Positions 52,169 through 60,384 of a stretch of DNA of 64,000 bases are shown one piece after another. Position 1 is the first letter of the stretch. Each line of letters opens with the position of its first letter. Below the pieces are notes generated by a model. That model was given only the letters and a program-made list of their open reading frames with translations. It was not told where the DNA came from and searched no databases. Source of the stretch: Planctomycetota bacterium. GTDB lineage: Bacteria; Planctomycetota; UBA1135; GCA-002748355. The translations under genes and the position numbers were made by a program. The stretch lies in contig JACKHW010000002.1 in assembly GCA_020638795.1 (NCBI GenBank), forward strand, positions 372,001 to 436,000, written 5' to 3'.

Positions 52169-52199
52169 TTGTGTCCTCGGCGGAAGCGTGTGCTAGACT
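52169..52199 (+). promoter_or_regulatory. Putative sigma-70-type promoter of the orphan RNA
   Basis: TAGACT (52194-52199) with an extended -10 TG (52191-52192) follows a TTGTGT at 52169-52174 after a 19-base spacer. The spacer is long, but the extended -10 could compensate. It lies just before a run of hairpins and points away from priA into non-coding DNA. Confidence 0.5.
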
Positions 52200-52205
52200 A
52201 CCGCG

Positions 52206-52471
52206 TGTGGACGCCAGTCCGGGTCGTAGCAGCTTGCTCTTGCAGGCCTGCTCCTACCAGGATTGGCGAGCGACTCCTCAGTATCTATGAAACTTGGGTG
52301 GGCCAACTCGATCGCTTCGGCGTTGGAGTTGGCGGCCGGAAACGCGAGTTTCCGGTGAAAGTCCGGCGGGTGGGTGCCGCCGGCACTAGGAACCGTCTCG
52401 AGCATGGGTGAGATGGTTCCCCTCACAGAGACGAAGGCCGTGCTCCCTCGGGAGCATGGCTTTCTTTTTTT
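52206..52471 (+). ncRNA. Orphan structured RNA, about 265 nt, family not recognised
   Basis: Five hairpins stand in a row: CGCCAGTCC/GGATTGGCG (52212-52220 with 52260-52268), GCCAACTC/GAGTTGGC (52302-52309 with 52326-52333), CCGGAAAC-GCGA-GTTTCCGG with a GNRA tetraloop (52336-52355), CCGGCGG/CCGCCGG (52363-52369 with 52377-52383) and AACCGTCTC/GAGATGGTT (52391-52399 with 52410-52418). A terminator hairpin follows. A promoter-like sequence precedes it. There is no open frame with a ribosome-binding site. The next gene, carA, is convergent, so it cannot be a leader or riboswitch for it. It did not fit RNase P, tmRNA, SRP, 6S, FMN or cobalamin motifs by eye. Ends are inferred. Confidence 0.65.
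52435..52471 (+). terminator. Rho-independent terminator of the orphan RNA
   Basis: GCCGTGCTCCC (52437-52447) pairs with GGGAGCATGGC (52450-52460), one mismatch and a two-base loop, followed by TTTCTTTTTTT (52461-52471). The plus-strand U-tract fits termination of the RNA, not of the convergent carA. Confidence 0.88.
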
Positions 52472-52506
52472 GTGCGATTCCGGCTCTGCAGAGGCGCGTG
52501 CGCCAA

Positions 52507-53670
52507 TCAGCGCGTCGAGCAGGACTCGCCGAGCAGGAAGTCGCGCCACACCGAGAATCGATCGAGTGCGTCGTGCGGTCCCGGGGCTGCTTCGGGGTGG
52601 TGTTGGATCGACCACGCCGGCAGGTGTCGATGACGTAGGCCCTCGATCGTGCCGTCATTGAGGTTGACGTGGCTGATCTCGACCGAGTCCGGAAGGCTGG
52701 CGGCGTCGACGGCGAAACTGTGGTTCTGGGACGTGATCGCGATCTTGCCGGTCGCGACATCGCGCACCGGATGGTTTCCGCCGTGGTGGCCGAACTGCAT
52801 CTTGTAGGTCGTCCCACCGAAGACCTGGGCCAAAACCTGATGACCGAGGCAGATCCCGAAGGTCGGCATCTCTCGATCGATGACGAGGTTGCGCACGGTG
52901 TCGACGAGCCACGGAGCCGCCGCCGGATCGCCAGGTCCGTTCGACAAGAAGAGTCCGCGCGGTTCGAGGGCCAGAATCTCGGCGGCACTCGTTCGTGCTG
53001 GTACCACGTGGACTTCGAAGCCAGCCTGCACGAGCGAGCGCAGGATGTTCCGCTTGATTCCACAATCGATCGCGACGATGCGCAACGTCGTCGGATGCGG
53101 CGGTAGCAGATCGACTGGGGCGAACTCGGATTCGTAGCCGGCGGTCCAGACGACGGTATCGGATCGCGTCACTTCACGGATCAGGTCGCGGCCACGGAGT
53201 CCCGGCGAGGCCACGACGCGCTCGACGAGTTCGGCGTCCGATCCGTTCTCCTCGGTGGTCACGAGGACCCGCATTTCACCGTGCTCGCGAATCCTGCGCG
53301 TGAGCGCTCTCGTGTCGACTTCGTCGATCGCTACGATCCCGCGCTCGACGAGCCAGTCCGAGAGATCTTGTACGCTCCGGAAGTTGCTCGTGACGCGGCT
53401 GTGTTCGCGCACGACGAGGCCTTGCAGTGCGGTTCGATCGGCTTCGTCGTCCTCGGGGCAGATCCCGTAGTTTCCGATTTGGGATGCCGTCAACACGACG
53501 ACTTGTCCCGCGTAGCTCGGGTCGGTGAGGATCTCTTGATAGCCGGTCAGCGATGTGTTGAAGACGATCTCACCAAACGCGCTGCCCTCGGCTCCGAACG
53601 AACGGCCGCGCACCACGGTCCCGTCCTCAAGGGCGATGCGAGCGTTCTTGCCGGTATTCCTGTTCATCAT
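52507..53670 (-). CDS. carA: Carbamoyl-phosphate synthase small (glutaminase) subunit
   Basis: The 387-residue subunit releases ammonia from glutamine for carbamoyl-phosphate synthesis, feeding arginine and pyrimidines. The N-terminal half is the CarA-specific domain (DGTVVRGRSFGAEGSAFGEIVFNTSLTGYQEILTDPSY in short blocks). The C-terminal class I glutaminase has FLSNGPGDPA, the nucleophile Cys in FGICLGHQVLAQ, SQNHSFAV and the His-Glu pair in QHHPEAAPGP. All catalytic residues are present. No carB is in the window. The start ATG (53670, or 53667) overlaps the tsaD stop, so the two are coupled. The gene converges with the orphan RNA. Confidence 0.96.
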   Translation of the reverse strand: MMNRNTGKNARIALEDGTVVRGRSFGAEGSAFGEIVFNTSLTGYQEILTDPSYAGQVVVLTASQIGNYGICPEDDEADRTALQGLVVREHSRVTSNFRSVQDLSDWLVERGIVAIDEVDTRALTRRIREHGEMRVLVTTEENGSDAELVERVVASPGLRGRDLIREVTRSDTVVWTAGYESEFAPVDLLPPHPTTLRIVAIDCGIKRNILRSLVQAGFEVHVVPARTSAAEILALEPRGLFLSNGPGDPAAAPWLVDTVRNLVIDREMPTFGICLGHQVLAQVFGGTTYKMQFGHHGGNHPVRDVATGKIAITSQNHSFAVDAASLPDSVEISHVNLNDGTIEGLRHRHLPAWSIQHHPEAAPGPHDALDRFSVWRDFLLGESCSTR

Positions 53671-54746
53671 GCTTCGTTCCCCGCGGTGCGCTTGTCACCG
53701 GCTCCCTTGGCGATCGTTCGGGCCGTGACCTCGAGATCGAGAGCGTCCCGGGTGCCACGAGCGAACTCGACGGCCCCCAGACCGGCAATCATGGCAGCGT
53801 TGTCACTGCAATAGTCCAGTTCGGGGAAAATCAATTCGACGTCCCCGAGCGCCTGAGCGAGTTTTTCCCGCAGACGGCGATTGCGCGCAACACCGCCACC
53901 GATGGAAATCGCTTTGGCTGCATGGCGCTGTCGCGCATCGCGCACGCGGCTCACGAGGGTGTCGACGATCGCTTCCTGAAAGCTGGCAGCCAAGTTTGCA
54001 CGTTCGTCATCGGTCAGTTCGGGGAACGGACGTTCGAGTCCAGGCCCGCGGAGATGGTACAGAAGCGCGGTCTTGAGCCCGCTGAAGGACATGTCGAGCG
54101 AACCGTCGCGCAGGAGGCCGCGCTTGAACAGGGTCGCTTTGGGATCGCCGTTGGCGGCGGCGCGCTCGATGGCGGGCCCACCCGGGTAGCCGAGCCCGAG
54201 CATGGAGGCGGCTTTGTCGAGAGCTTCGCCAGCAGCATCGTCCCGGCTGCGGGCGATGCAGGTCGCCATCCCTCGCTCGTGCGAGACGTAGAGGCTCGTG
54301 TGCCCGCCGGAGGCGACGAGCGCGAGGAGTGGGAGTGGCATCGGACGTTCGCGATCGAGATATGCGGCGTCGACGTGTGCCTGGAGATGATCGATGCCGA
54401 TCAAGGGTTTGGACGCGAGCAGCGCCAGCGTCTTGGCGACGGACGTGCCGACGAGAAGGCAACCGACGAGGCCTGGCCGGTTCGTGACCGCGATCACATC
54501 GATGTCTTCGAGACGGACCGACGCATCGGCGAGGCTGCGGGTCATCAATGGAACGATGCGATCCAGATGACTGCGTCCCGCGATCTCCGGTACGACGCCG
54601 TTCCAAGGGCGGTGCAGTTCGGTCTGACTGTGAATCGTGTTGGCGAGCACGTCGCGACCACCGGCCACGATCGCGACCGCGGTCTCGTCGCATGATGTCT
54701 CGATACCGAGGACGAGAGGGCGACGCGCCCCGATCGAGATCGTCAT
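53667..54746 (-). CDS. tsaD: tRNA N6-threonylcarbamoyladenosine transferase
   Basis: The 359-residue ASKHA-fold enzyme transfers threonylcarbamoyl to A37 of ANN-decoding tRNAs. It starts with PLVLGIETSCDETAVAIV (the family's phosphate loop) and has HRPWNGVVPEIAGRSH, the metal-binding His pair in IDHLQAHVDAAYL, ALVASGGHTSLY, LDKAASMLGLGYPGGPAIE and the adenine-site block ISIGGGVARNRRLRE. The frame is open upstream to 54788 (GTG); ATG 54746 stands just before the conserved start, with 54773 an alternative. The stop overlaps the carA start. Confidence 0.94.
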   Translation of the reverse strand: MTISIGARRPLVLGIETSCDETAVAIVAGGRDVLANTIHSQTELHRPWNGVVPEIAGRSHLDRIVPLMTRSLADASVRLEDIDVIAVTNRPGLVGCLLVGTSVAKTLALLASKPLIGIDHLQAHVDAAYLDRERPMPLPLLALVASGGHTSLYVSHERGMATCIARSRDDAAGEALDKAASMLGLGYPGGPAIERAAANGDPKATLFKRGLLRDGSLDMSFSGLKTALLYHLRGPGLERPFPELTDDERANLAASFQEAIVDTLVSRVRDARQRHAAKAISIGGGVARNRRLREKLAQALGDVELIFPELDYCSDNAAMIAGLGAVEFARGTRDALDLEVTARTIAKGAGDKRTAGNEA

Positions 54747-54950
54747 GGTCTTTGGACTCGAAACTTTCGACATGCGTTCGGCGATCACCCACGTTTGCTG
54801 CTTGGAAAGGCGCGGGTGGCCAGCGCCGGAATCCGTTCCGGCTGGCTTTGCATGCGCGCATCCAGCATGATGGCGTCTCCCCCGCGTTCTGGCCCGTTCG
54901 TCACGGAACTTCGTCCACTCCGTGCTTTCGCGTTCCGGAGAGAGATTGTC

Positions 54951-56939
54951 GTGTCACGTATCTTGGTCGTCGATGATCGTACGGACAATCTTTTGGTTGT
55001 CGATCGCCACTTGACGGACGCTGGATACGTGGTCGACACGGTCAGCAGTGCCGAGTTCGCGCTCGCTCGCGTCGCCTCAGGGCAGCGGTACGATCTCTTC
55101 GTCCTCGATGTCGTCCTACCCGGGATCAGCGGGTTCGAACTCTGTCAGCGTCTGCGGTCACGAGTGGACACGGCGGATACCCCGATCCTCTTCTTGACGG
55201 GGGAAAAACACGGAGTCCCGGACAAGGTCAAGGGATTCGACGTTGGAGCCAACGACTACCTCGCCAAGCCGGCCGACGCGTGCGAGCTGCTCGCGCGCGT
55301 CGGCATGTTGCTGCGTCTGCGGAAGGCGCTGATCGAAGTGCAGACGGCCAACGAACGCCTCGAGCGCCTCGTGGACGATCGCACGGCCGAATTGCGGGAC
55401 GCCTTGCAAAGCCTCGAACGCCAGCGTCACTTGTGGGAGGGCGTCGTTCGAGGCTTGCCGAGCGCGGTCTTCGTGTACGACGCTGCGGATCGATTGTTGC
55501 GATCGAACGATGCCGCGGAGGACTTGCTGGGCCCGGTTCCGATCGGGACGTCGCTGAGCACGAGTCCACTCGCGCCCTTTTTCGAGCCGGAACACCGGCA
55601 AGAGCTCGATCGAGTCGGTGGGCGCGTGGTTCTCGAAATCGATACTCGTCATCGAGGTCGTCGCTGGATCGAAGCCGAATCGACACGGCTCGACGGCGAC
55701 GAGCCGCGATGGCTGATCCACCTCAGGGACGTGACCGAACGCGTGCAGGCTCTCGACGAAGCCGAGCGACGAGGCGAGGAGCGCCTTCAGGACAGGATCG
55801 CAAACCTCGAGCGCCAGCTCGATTCGGGAACGGGATATCGGATGACGCAAGTCGTCGGCCACTCTCCCGCGATGGCCCGAGTGCATCAGCAGGTCGATCA
55901 GTTGCGCAAGTCTCGTGCGAGCGTGCTCATCTGCGGGGAGAGCGGTACGGGCAAAGAACTCGTGGCTCGTGCGATCCACTACGACGGTGAATTGCGCGAC
56001 CGCCCGTTCGTGCCCGTGCACTGTGGTGCGATTCCGGCCTCGCTCGCGGAGAGCGAACTCTTCGGGTACGTTCGCGGGGCGTTCACGGGCGCGACGTCCA
56101 ACGTCAAAGGACTGTTCGAGGTCGCGGACGGAGGGACGATCTTCCTCGACGAGATCGGCGAGTGTTCTCCCGACGTCCAGGCGAAGCTGCTGCGTGTGCT
56201 GCAGTCCGGCGAGATTCGGCCCGTCGGTGCGAACCGCGAGAGGATCGTCGATGTGCGTCTGATTGCTGCCACCAATCAGCCGTTGGCCGAAATGGCTCGC
56301 CGCGGTGAGTTCCGCGAAGACTTGTACTACCGGCTCAATGTCGTTCAGATCGACTTGCCGCCGTTGCGAGAGCGGATCGAGGACATCGCCGAACTCGCGA
56401 TCCATCTGCTCGAGAAACACGCGCAGACACGTGAAGGGGATCGACAACTGAGCGGTATCTCACGCGACGCGATGAAACTGCTCGAAGCCCATGATTGGGC
56501 GGGCAACGTGCGCGAACTCGAAAACGTGATCGTGCGCGCCGTCGCTCTCAGTCGCGGCCCGTTGATTCAGGCCGAGGACCTGTCACCTCGGCTGCGGCGC
56601 GTCGGCAGAGTCGAAACCGAACACGCGGATCTCGCCTCTGGTGCCCTAGTGATTCGTGAAGCCGGTGCCGCTGCGGACATTCACGGGGTACCTACCGGTC
56701 CTTCTCAGGTGAGCTGGATCCTCGGCTCGTCCGACGCTGCGCCGTCGGCGCGCGGGGAGACGAGCCTGGGCAAGCGTAAGTCGTTCTCGCTCCCGCAGTT
56801 CATTTCCGACATCGAGCGCCTCAAGATCGCAGAGGTGCTGCAGGCCGTGGGCGGCAATCGTCTCGAAGCCGCGAAGATCCTCGGGATCGGCAAGAGCAGT
56901 CTCTACCGCAAGATCAAGGAGATGAACATCGACGGGTGA
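54951..56939 (+). CDS. Sigma-54-dependent response regulator with internal coiled coil and PAS domain
   Basis: The 662-residue activator has a receiver domain (1-115: RILVVDDRTDN, phospho-acceptor Asp in DLFVLDVVLPGISG, Lys in YLAKP). A coiled coil (about 120-165) and a PAS domain (about 166-290) follow. The AAA+ domain (about 300-540) has Walker A GESGTGKE, the sigma-54-contacting GAFTGA near 376 and FLDEIGE. A Fis-type helix-turn-helix ends the protein (RLEAAKILGIGKSSLYRKI). Intact GAFTGA means it can activate sigma-54 promoters. PAS between receiver and AAA+ adds a second input. GTG 54951 has GGAG upstream; longer frames to 54795 lack similarity. No histidine kinase is adjacent. Confidence 0.92.
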   Translation: MSRILVVDDRTDNLLVVDRHLTDAGYVVDTVSSAEFALARVASGQRYDLFVLDVVLPGISGFELCQRLRSRVDTADTPILFLTGEKHGVPDKVKGFDVGANDYLAKPADACELLARVGMLLRLRKALIEVQTANERLERLVDDRTAELRDALQSLERQRHLWEGVVRGLPSAVFVYDAADRLLRSNDAAEDLLGPVPIGTSLSTSPLAPFFEPEHRQELDRVGGRVVLEIDTRHRGRRWIEAESTRLDGDEPRWLIHLRDVTERVQALDEAERRGEERLQDRIANLERQLDSGTGYRMTQVVGHSPAMARVHQQVDQLRKSRASVLICGESGTGKELVARAIHYDGELRDRPFVPVHCGAIPASLAESELFGYVRGAFTGATSNVKGLFEVADGGTIFLDEIGECSPDVQAKLLRVLQSGEIRPVGANRERIVDVRLIAATNQPLAEMARRGEFREDLYYRLNVVQIDLPPLRERIEDIAELAIHLLEKHAQTREGDRQLSGISRDAMKLLEAHDWAGNVRELENVIVRAVALSRGPLIQAEDLSPRLRRVGRVETEHADLASGALVIREAGAAADIHGVPTGPSQVSWILGSSDAAPSARGETSLGKRKSFSLPQFISDIERLKIAEVLQAVGGNRLEAAKILGIGKSSLYRKIKEMNIDG

Positions 56940-56947
56940 GTCGGTGG

Positions 56948-57694
56948 TCAAGCTCGAGCACTCCCCGTGCCTCCATCGTCGTCGCGCGCGCGTGCCTTCT
57001 GGAGAGCCTTCTTGTAAGCGCGAGCCAACGCGTAGAAGAACGACAGCACGAGAATCGTGAGGAGCGCGATCAGATACGGATTGTTGCCGAGTTGTTCGAC
57101 GGCCTTTCCGAACGTCGAGAACAGCCAGGCCATCCCTAGGCCGCCGAGAAAGCCACCGGCGCAGACCGAAGCGATGATACGAAAGCGGTTCATCCCGAGG
57201 ACAGCGCCGAGGAAGCTGCCGCCGATCGCTCCGGTACCGGAGACGGGAAAGAGCACGAACAGCACGATCGCGACGATCGACGCGGTGCGCATCCGGGGAA
57301 ACGCTCGCAACACGAGCTGAGCATTGTTGTTGGCTTTCGTGAGCAGTCGCGAGAGGCCCGGCACGTGATACAGCCGCTCCAGCGAATACACGATGACGAG
57401 CACCGTGCAGCTGTCCATGACACCGATGACGACGCCGAGTTCGTACGGTGTCCATAGGCAGTCGGTGAGCACGCCCGGGATCCCATACAGCCCGACACCA
57501 GGCAAGAACTTGCCGAGCGCGAAGAAGCTCGACGGTACGAGGATCGACAGCTGGCGCGTCTGTTCCGGCGCGAACACGAGTCCGAGCACGATCGCCGACA
57601 CGATCGAGCCGAAGACAAGGCCGAGGACGACCCATCGCTCCTTCCTGGTCACGTCGAAAGGGTTGTGCGGCGCTGTCGCAGGCAAGTCGGACAT
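56948..57694 (-). CDS. Small multidrug-export-like membrane protein
   Basis: The 248-residue protein has about six hydrophobic helices, beginning WVVLGLVFGSIVSAIVLGLVF. The core FPVSGTGAIGGSFLGAVLGM then RFRIIASVCAGGFLGGLGMAWL resembles the PF06695-type (sm_multidrug_ex) family, whose transport role is not proved. The tail is basic and charged (ARAYKKALQKARARDDD), consistent with a cytoplasmic C-terminus. ATG 57694 begins MSDLPATAPHNPF; upstream open frame is probably not coding. It converges with the sigma-54 regulator gene, eight bases apart. Confidence 0.75.
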   Translation of the reverse strand: MSDLPATAPHNPFDVTRKERWVVLGLVFGSIVSAIVLGLVFAPEQTRQLSILVPSSFFALGKFLPGVGLYGIPGVLTDCLWTPYELGVVIGVMDSCTVLVIVYSLERLYHVPGLSRLLTKANNNAQLVLRAFPRMRTASIVAIVLFVLFPVSGTGAIGGSFLGAVLGMNRFRIIASVCAGGFLGGLGMAWLFSTFGKAVEQLGNNPYLIALLTILVLSFFYALARAYKKALQKARARDDDGGTGSARA

Positions 57695-58016
57695 CGGGCG
57701 AGCACGATACCAGCCTAGCAGCGCGTTGCACTCCCTCACCGGATCACCCGATCTCTCGCAACGCGGGGGTACGAACCGGCTCCGTAGCTGACAGTCACAT
57801 GCCTTCGCGCTGCTAGGGATCTCAGTCCGCGGTGGCGCGGAAGGAATCTGAGCTACGGCGGGGAACGAGACGGATTGCGAGGCCCCATGGTCGTCGTAGG
57901 ACGATCTCGCGTAGACTACTTCCGCCTGTTTGCCCCGACCATCGCAACGCTGCGGTGTCCGATTTGGCCTACGTTCCCAATCCGAGTTCCAGGGTGCCTG
58001 TCCCTCCATCCCAACG
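57695..58016. other. Non-coding stretch with a solo IS-end-like fragment
   Basis: About 320 bases between divergent genes, so both promoters should lie here, though no clear pair was seen. Bases 57773-57795 (GAACCGGCTCCGTAGCTGACAGT) resemble the IS-end repeats at 4389-4450 and 5089-5152. Nothing else is recognisable. Confidence 0.5.
57773..57795 (+). repeat. Solo fragment of the IS-end-like repeat
   Basis: It shares ACCGG-TCC-TAGCTGACAGT with the repeats near 4.4 and 5.1 kb, 52 kb away. No transposase is nearby, so it is a leftover or an old insertion footprint. Confidence 0.5.
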
Positions 58017-59084
58017 ATGATTCGCACGACTATCGCGATCGCGATCGCAACCGCAGCAGCGACTGCGCAATTCACTTCCCCGAAAGGCTTCGTGACCATC
58101 GAAGGCGGCACGAACCACAGCTACATGCTCTTTTCGAAGGGCGAGATGCGATGGCAAGCCATCGATCGATCGCACGTCGGTGGCGGCGCGAAGATCATGC
58201 GTGAACTCGCGTGGCGTCGGGACGGTACCACCGCCACCAACTCGGCGTACACGGCCCGCACGATGGGCAACTTCGAGGTCAACATCGGCTTGTCCGACTG
58301 GGACACCCTGCAGGTCGCGAACCTCGACAACAACTTCAAGACCGGGTCGATCACCCAAGTCGTGAAGCCGCGGACCCTCAGCGTCGTCGATGTCAGCGTT
58401 CAGCCTCCCACGGCGCCGGCAACGTGGACGACCGTGATCAAGTTCGATGCTCCGTTCATCTACCAGGGGAGCGACCCGTTCCTGTGGGAGGTCAAGTACT
58501 CGTCCAACACGATCACGACGTCGACCGATTACAGCTTCGACTTCAACTATTCGGGCTCGACGCAGTACGCCTCGACGTCCGGCACGGCGATCGGCACCCC
58601 GTGCACGTCGACAGGTATGACGAGTCCGGTCAGCCATGCGATGACGTTCTACAACCACGCATCGAAGTTCCGCATCACGCGCGCGGTTTCGAACATGCCG
58701 CCCAACACGCCGGTGTTCATGTATCTGGACGCCGTGGATTCGAATCTGACGGTCCCGGGTCTCTGCGCCGTGCTCCACGTGCTGCCGACCATCGTGCTCC
58801 CGCTCGGAACGACGGATGGAACCGGGACGTTGGCGACCGCGACGATCGACAACATCCCGTACGTCGCGTCGGTCGTCGGACAAGACCTCTACTTCCAGTA
58901 CTGGGGCCTCGACCTCGGACAAGCCGGCTTCCCCCTGTCGCTCTCCGCGGCGACGAAGATCACGGTGCCCTCGGACGCGTCGGTCTACAAGGTCACACGC
59001 TTCTATCACTACAAGCTGCCCGGCAACACGAGCCTCATCACGAGTGGCCCGTGGAACGGCGGCATCGTCACGCGGTTCCAATGA
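58017..59084 (+). CDS. Secreted protein of unknown function with a planctomycete-type C-terminal module
   Basis: The 355-residue protein has a Sec signal peptide (MIRTTIAIAIATAAATAQ, cleavage after ATAQ or nearby) and a beta-rich, Thr/Ser-rich mature part with few charged residues (QVVKPRTLSVVDVSVQPP, YSFDFNYSGSTQYASTSG). It has two likely disulfide Cys pairs. The last 80 residues, around IPYVASVVGQDLYFQYWGLDLGQ, follow a pattern also seen at the end of the CotH-like protein (VGQSAYLQAFTLDLSTF near 61770), so this may be a shared export or surface-anchoring module. Its stop overlaps the ATG of the selenoprotein (ATGA, 59081-59084); the pair may work together outside the cytoplasm. Confidence 0.78.
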   Translation: MIRTTIAIAIATAAATAQFTSPKGFVTIEGGTNHSYMLFSKGEMRWQAIDRSHVGGGAKIMRELAWRRDGTTATNSAYTARTMGNFEVNIGLSDWDTLQVANLDNNFKTGSITQVVKPRTLSVVDVSVQPPTAPATWTTVIKFDAPFIYQGSDPFLWEVKYSSNTITTSTDYSFDFNYSGSTQYASTSGTAIGTPCTSTGMTSPVSHAMTFYNHASKFRITRAVSNMPPNTPVFMYLDAVDSNLTVPGLCAVLHVLPTIVLPLGTTDGTGTLATATIDNIPYVASVVGQDLYFQYWGLDLGQAGFPLSLSAATKITVPSDASVYKVTRFYHYKLPGNTSLITSGPWNGGIVTRFQ

Positions 59085-59500
59085 GAAAAACGACTCCTCG
59101 GTCGACGTTGTTCCTCGCGATGCTCCTCACGGGGGTCGCGACGTGGATTTCTTCGTGTTCTACGGAGAGCGATCCCGAAGCGCCGCCTGCACAGCAGCAG
59201 GCCGACAAGGATCTGATCCTGACTTACTTCACGATCCCTGGCTGAATGTTCTGCCAGAAGGTCGAGCCCATGGTCCATGGGCTCGCGAAGCAGGACGAGT
59301 TCGCGAAGCGAATCGAGTTCGTCATCGAGAACTATCAGGAGGGGGATAGCCCGGAACGGATCACGAAGTACGGCCTCGAGCGGCACGGAATGATCCTGAC
59401 CGACCGCGGCGGGAAACTCCTGTGGAGTGAGAGCGGACACAAGCAGCAGCGCGAGACTGTCGTAGCTGCACTCCGCGACGCGCTCGGCGTTCCCAAGTAG
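59081..59500 (+). CDS. Probable selenoprotein: thioredoxin-like lipoprotein with a Sec-x-x-Cys site (UGA at 59243-59245)
   Basis: Two adjoining open frames in the same phase are separated only by UGA at 59243-59245. Read through as selenocysteine they give 139 residues: a lipoprotein signal (h-region LFLAMLLTGVATWI, Cys26 in ISSC), a short linker, then a thioredoxin-like fold. This has strand DLILTYFTIPG, the redox site U55-M-F-C58, the helix QKVEPMVHGLA, strand RIEFVIENY, the strand pair YGLERHGMILTDRGGKLLW and a last helix VVAALRDAL. UxxC in place of CxxC is the classic selenoprotein arrangement. Directly downstream lies a perfect 10-bp hairpin (SECIS). A stop-truncated 54-residue lipoprotein, or a pseudogene, is the alternative. 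The start overlaps the secreted-protein stop. Confidence 0.8.
59263..59285 (+). promoter_or_regulatory. Bacterial SECIS element
   Basis: CGAGCCCATG (59263-59272) pairs perfectly with CATGGGCTCG (59276-59285), leaving the loop GUC. The loop begins 27 bases after the UGA and its first base is G, within the limits known for bacterial SECIS elements (small loop, G at the start, 16-37 bases from the UGA). GGUC at the tip also recalls the E. coli formate dehydrogenase SECIS. Confidence 0.8.
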
Positions 59501-59548
59501 CGTCCCGTCTCCCGAAGCGGTACACTCGCCGCGACAGCGACGAGGGTC

Positions 59549-60379
59549 TCAGTCGATCGTCGTCGCCGTTCGCGATGCGGCAATCCGCGACGGGCGGTAG
59601 ATGACGAGCGTCGTATCGTCGGGTTTCGAGGGCGTCTCGGGTTCCGCACCGGCTTGTCGTTCTCGACAACGACGCATCAGCTCGCGGATCGCGTCGTCGA
59701 GCGGACCGCGACGCACGACGGCCGAGATCTCGTCGATATGGAGGTTGTCGAAGAGACCGTCGGACGCGAGCACGAGCGTGTCCCGCGCCATCATCGTGAT
59801 CGGGCTACCCATCTCGATGCGCATATCGGCATGCCCGAGGCAGTTGGTCACGATGTGGCGGTCGTCGTGGTGCATCGCTTCGATTTCGTCGAGCATGCCG
59901 GATTCGACGGCGTAGGCCACCGGTGCGTGCGAGAGCGTCAGCTTCTTGATCTTTCCGCGACCGCCGACGAGGAGCAGGCCCGCGTCGCCGATGTGGTAGG
60001 GGCGGAAGGACGAACCGTCGATCTCCGCCATCGCGAGTGTGCATCCCGCGCCGACACCGAGGTCGAGGATGCGCTGATTCGCGGATTCGACGGCACGCAG
60101 TGCGGATTCGCGGACCGACTCCGACGTCGTGGAGTCGACTTCGAGCGCGAGTTCCTCGAGGGTGATCCGTGCGGCGGATTCGCCACCGCGGCTGCCGCCC
60201 ATGCCGTCCGCGACGACCAAGAGCCCCGAGGCATCGGAGACCGCGAAGATCGCCGCTGCATCCTCGTTCGCCGTGTCCTTGTCGGGGCTGCGCCTCGAGA
60301 TGATACCGACTTCACCTCCGCAGAACGGAACGACTACCGGGTCGTTCATGTTCTCGTCGAGGTAAGTGCGATGGGTCAT
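59549..60379 (-). CDS. PP2C-family Ser/Thr protein phosphatase
   Basis: The 276-residue phosphatase has complete metal-binding motifs: VVADGMGG with the first Asp, GCTLAMAEI, YHIGDAGLLL, LASDGLFDN and the final DDTTLVIY. This contrasts with the SpoIIE-like protein at 47728, which has lost such residues. The gene lies five bases downstream of a Ser/Thr kinase on the same strand, so it most likely removes the phosphates that kinase adds. The start is ATG 60379 (MTHRTYL); ATG 60349 is an alternative. Confidence 0.92.
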   Translation of the reverse strand: MTHRTYLDENMNDPVVVPFCGGEVGIISRRSPDKDTANEDAAAIFAVSDASGLLVVADGMGGSRGGESAARITLEELALEVDSTTSESVRESALRAVESANQRILDLGVGAGCTLAMAEIDGSSFRPYHIGDAGLLLVGGRGKIKKLTLSHAPVAYAVESGMLDEIEAMHHDDRHIVTNCLGHADMRIEMGSPITMMARDTLVLASDGLFDNLHIDEISAVVRRGPLDDAIRELMRRCRERQAGAEPETPSKPDDTTLVIYRPSRIAASRTATTID

Positions 60380-60384
60380 CGAAC

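Noticed and set aside
52300..52420. Resemblance to an FMN or cobalamin riboswitch (GGTGAAAGTCCGG)
   Set aside because: The short match is not followed by the other conserved boxes of either riboswitch, and no plus-strand gene lies downstream.
54795..54950. A longer N-terminus for the sigma-54 regulator
   Set aside because: The extra residues lack receiver-domain similarity and overlap the tsaD upstream region, while GTG 54951 has a GGAG at suitable distance directly before the first receiver strand.
59243..59245. Simple nonsense mutation or sequencing error in the lipoprotein gene
   Set aside because: The UGA sits exactly at a redox Cys position, the frame stays open for 85 codons after it, and a hairpin with SECIS geometry follows; selenocysteine explains all three.
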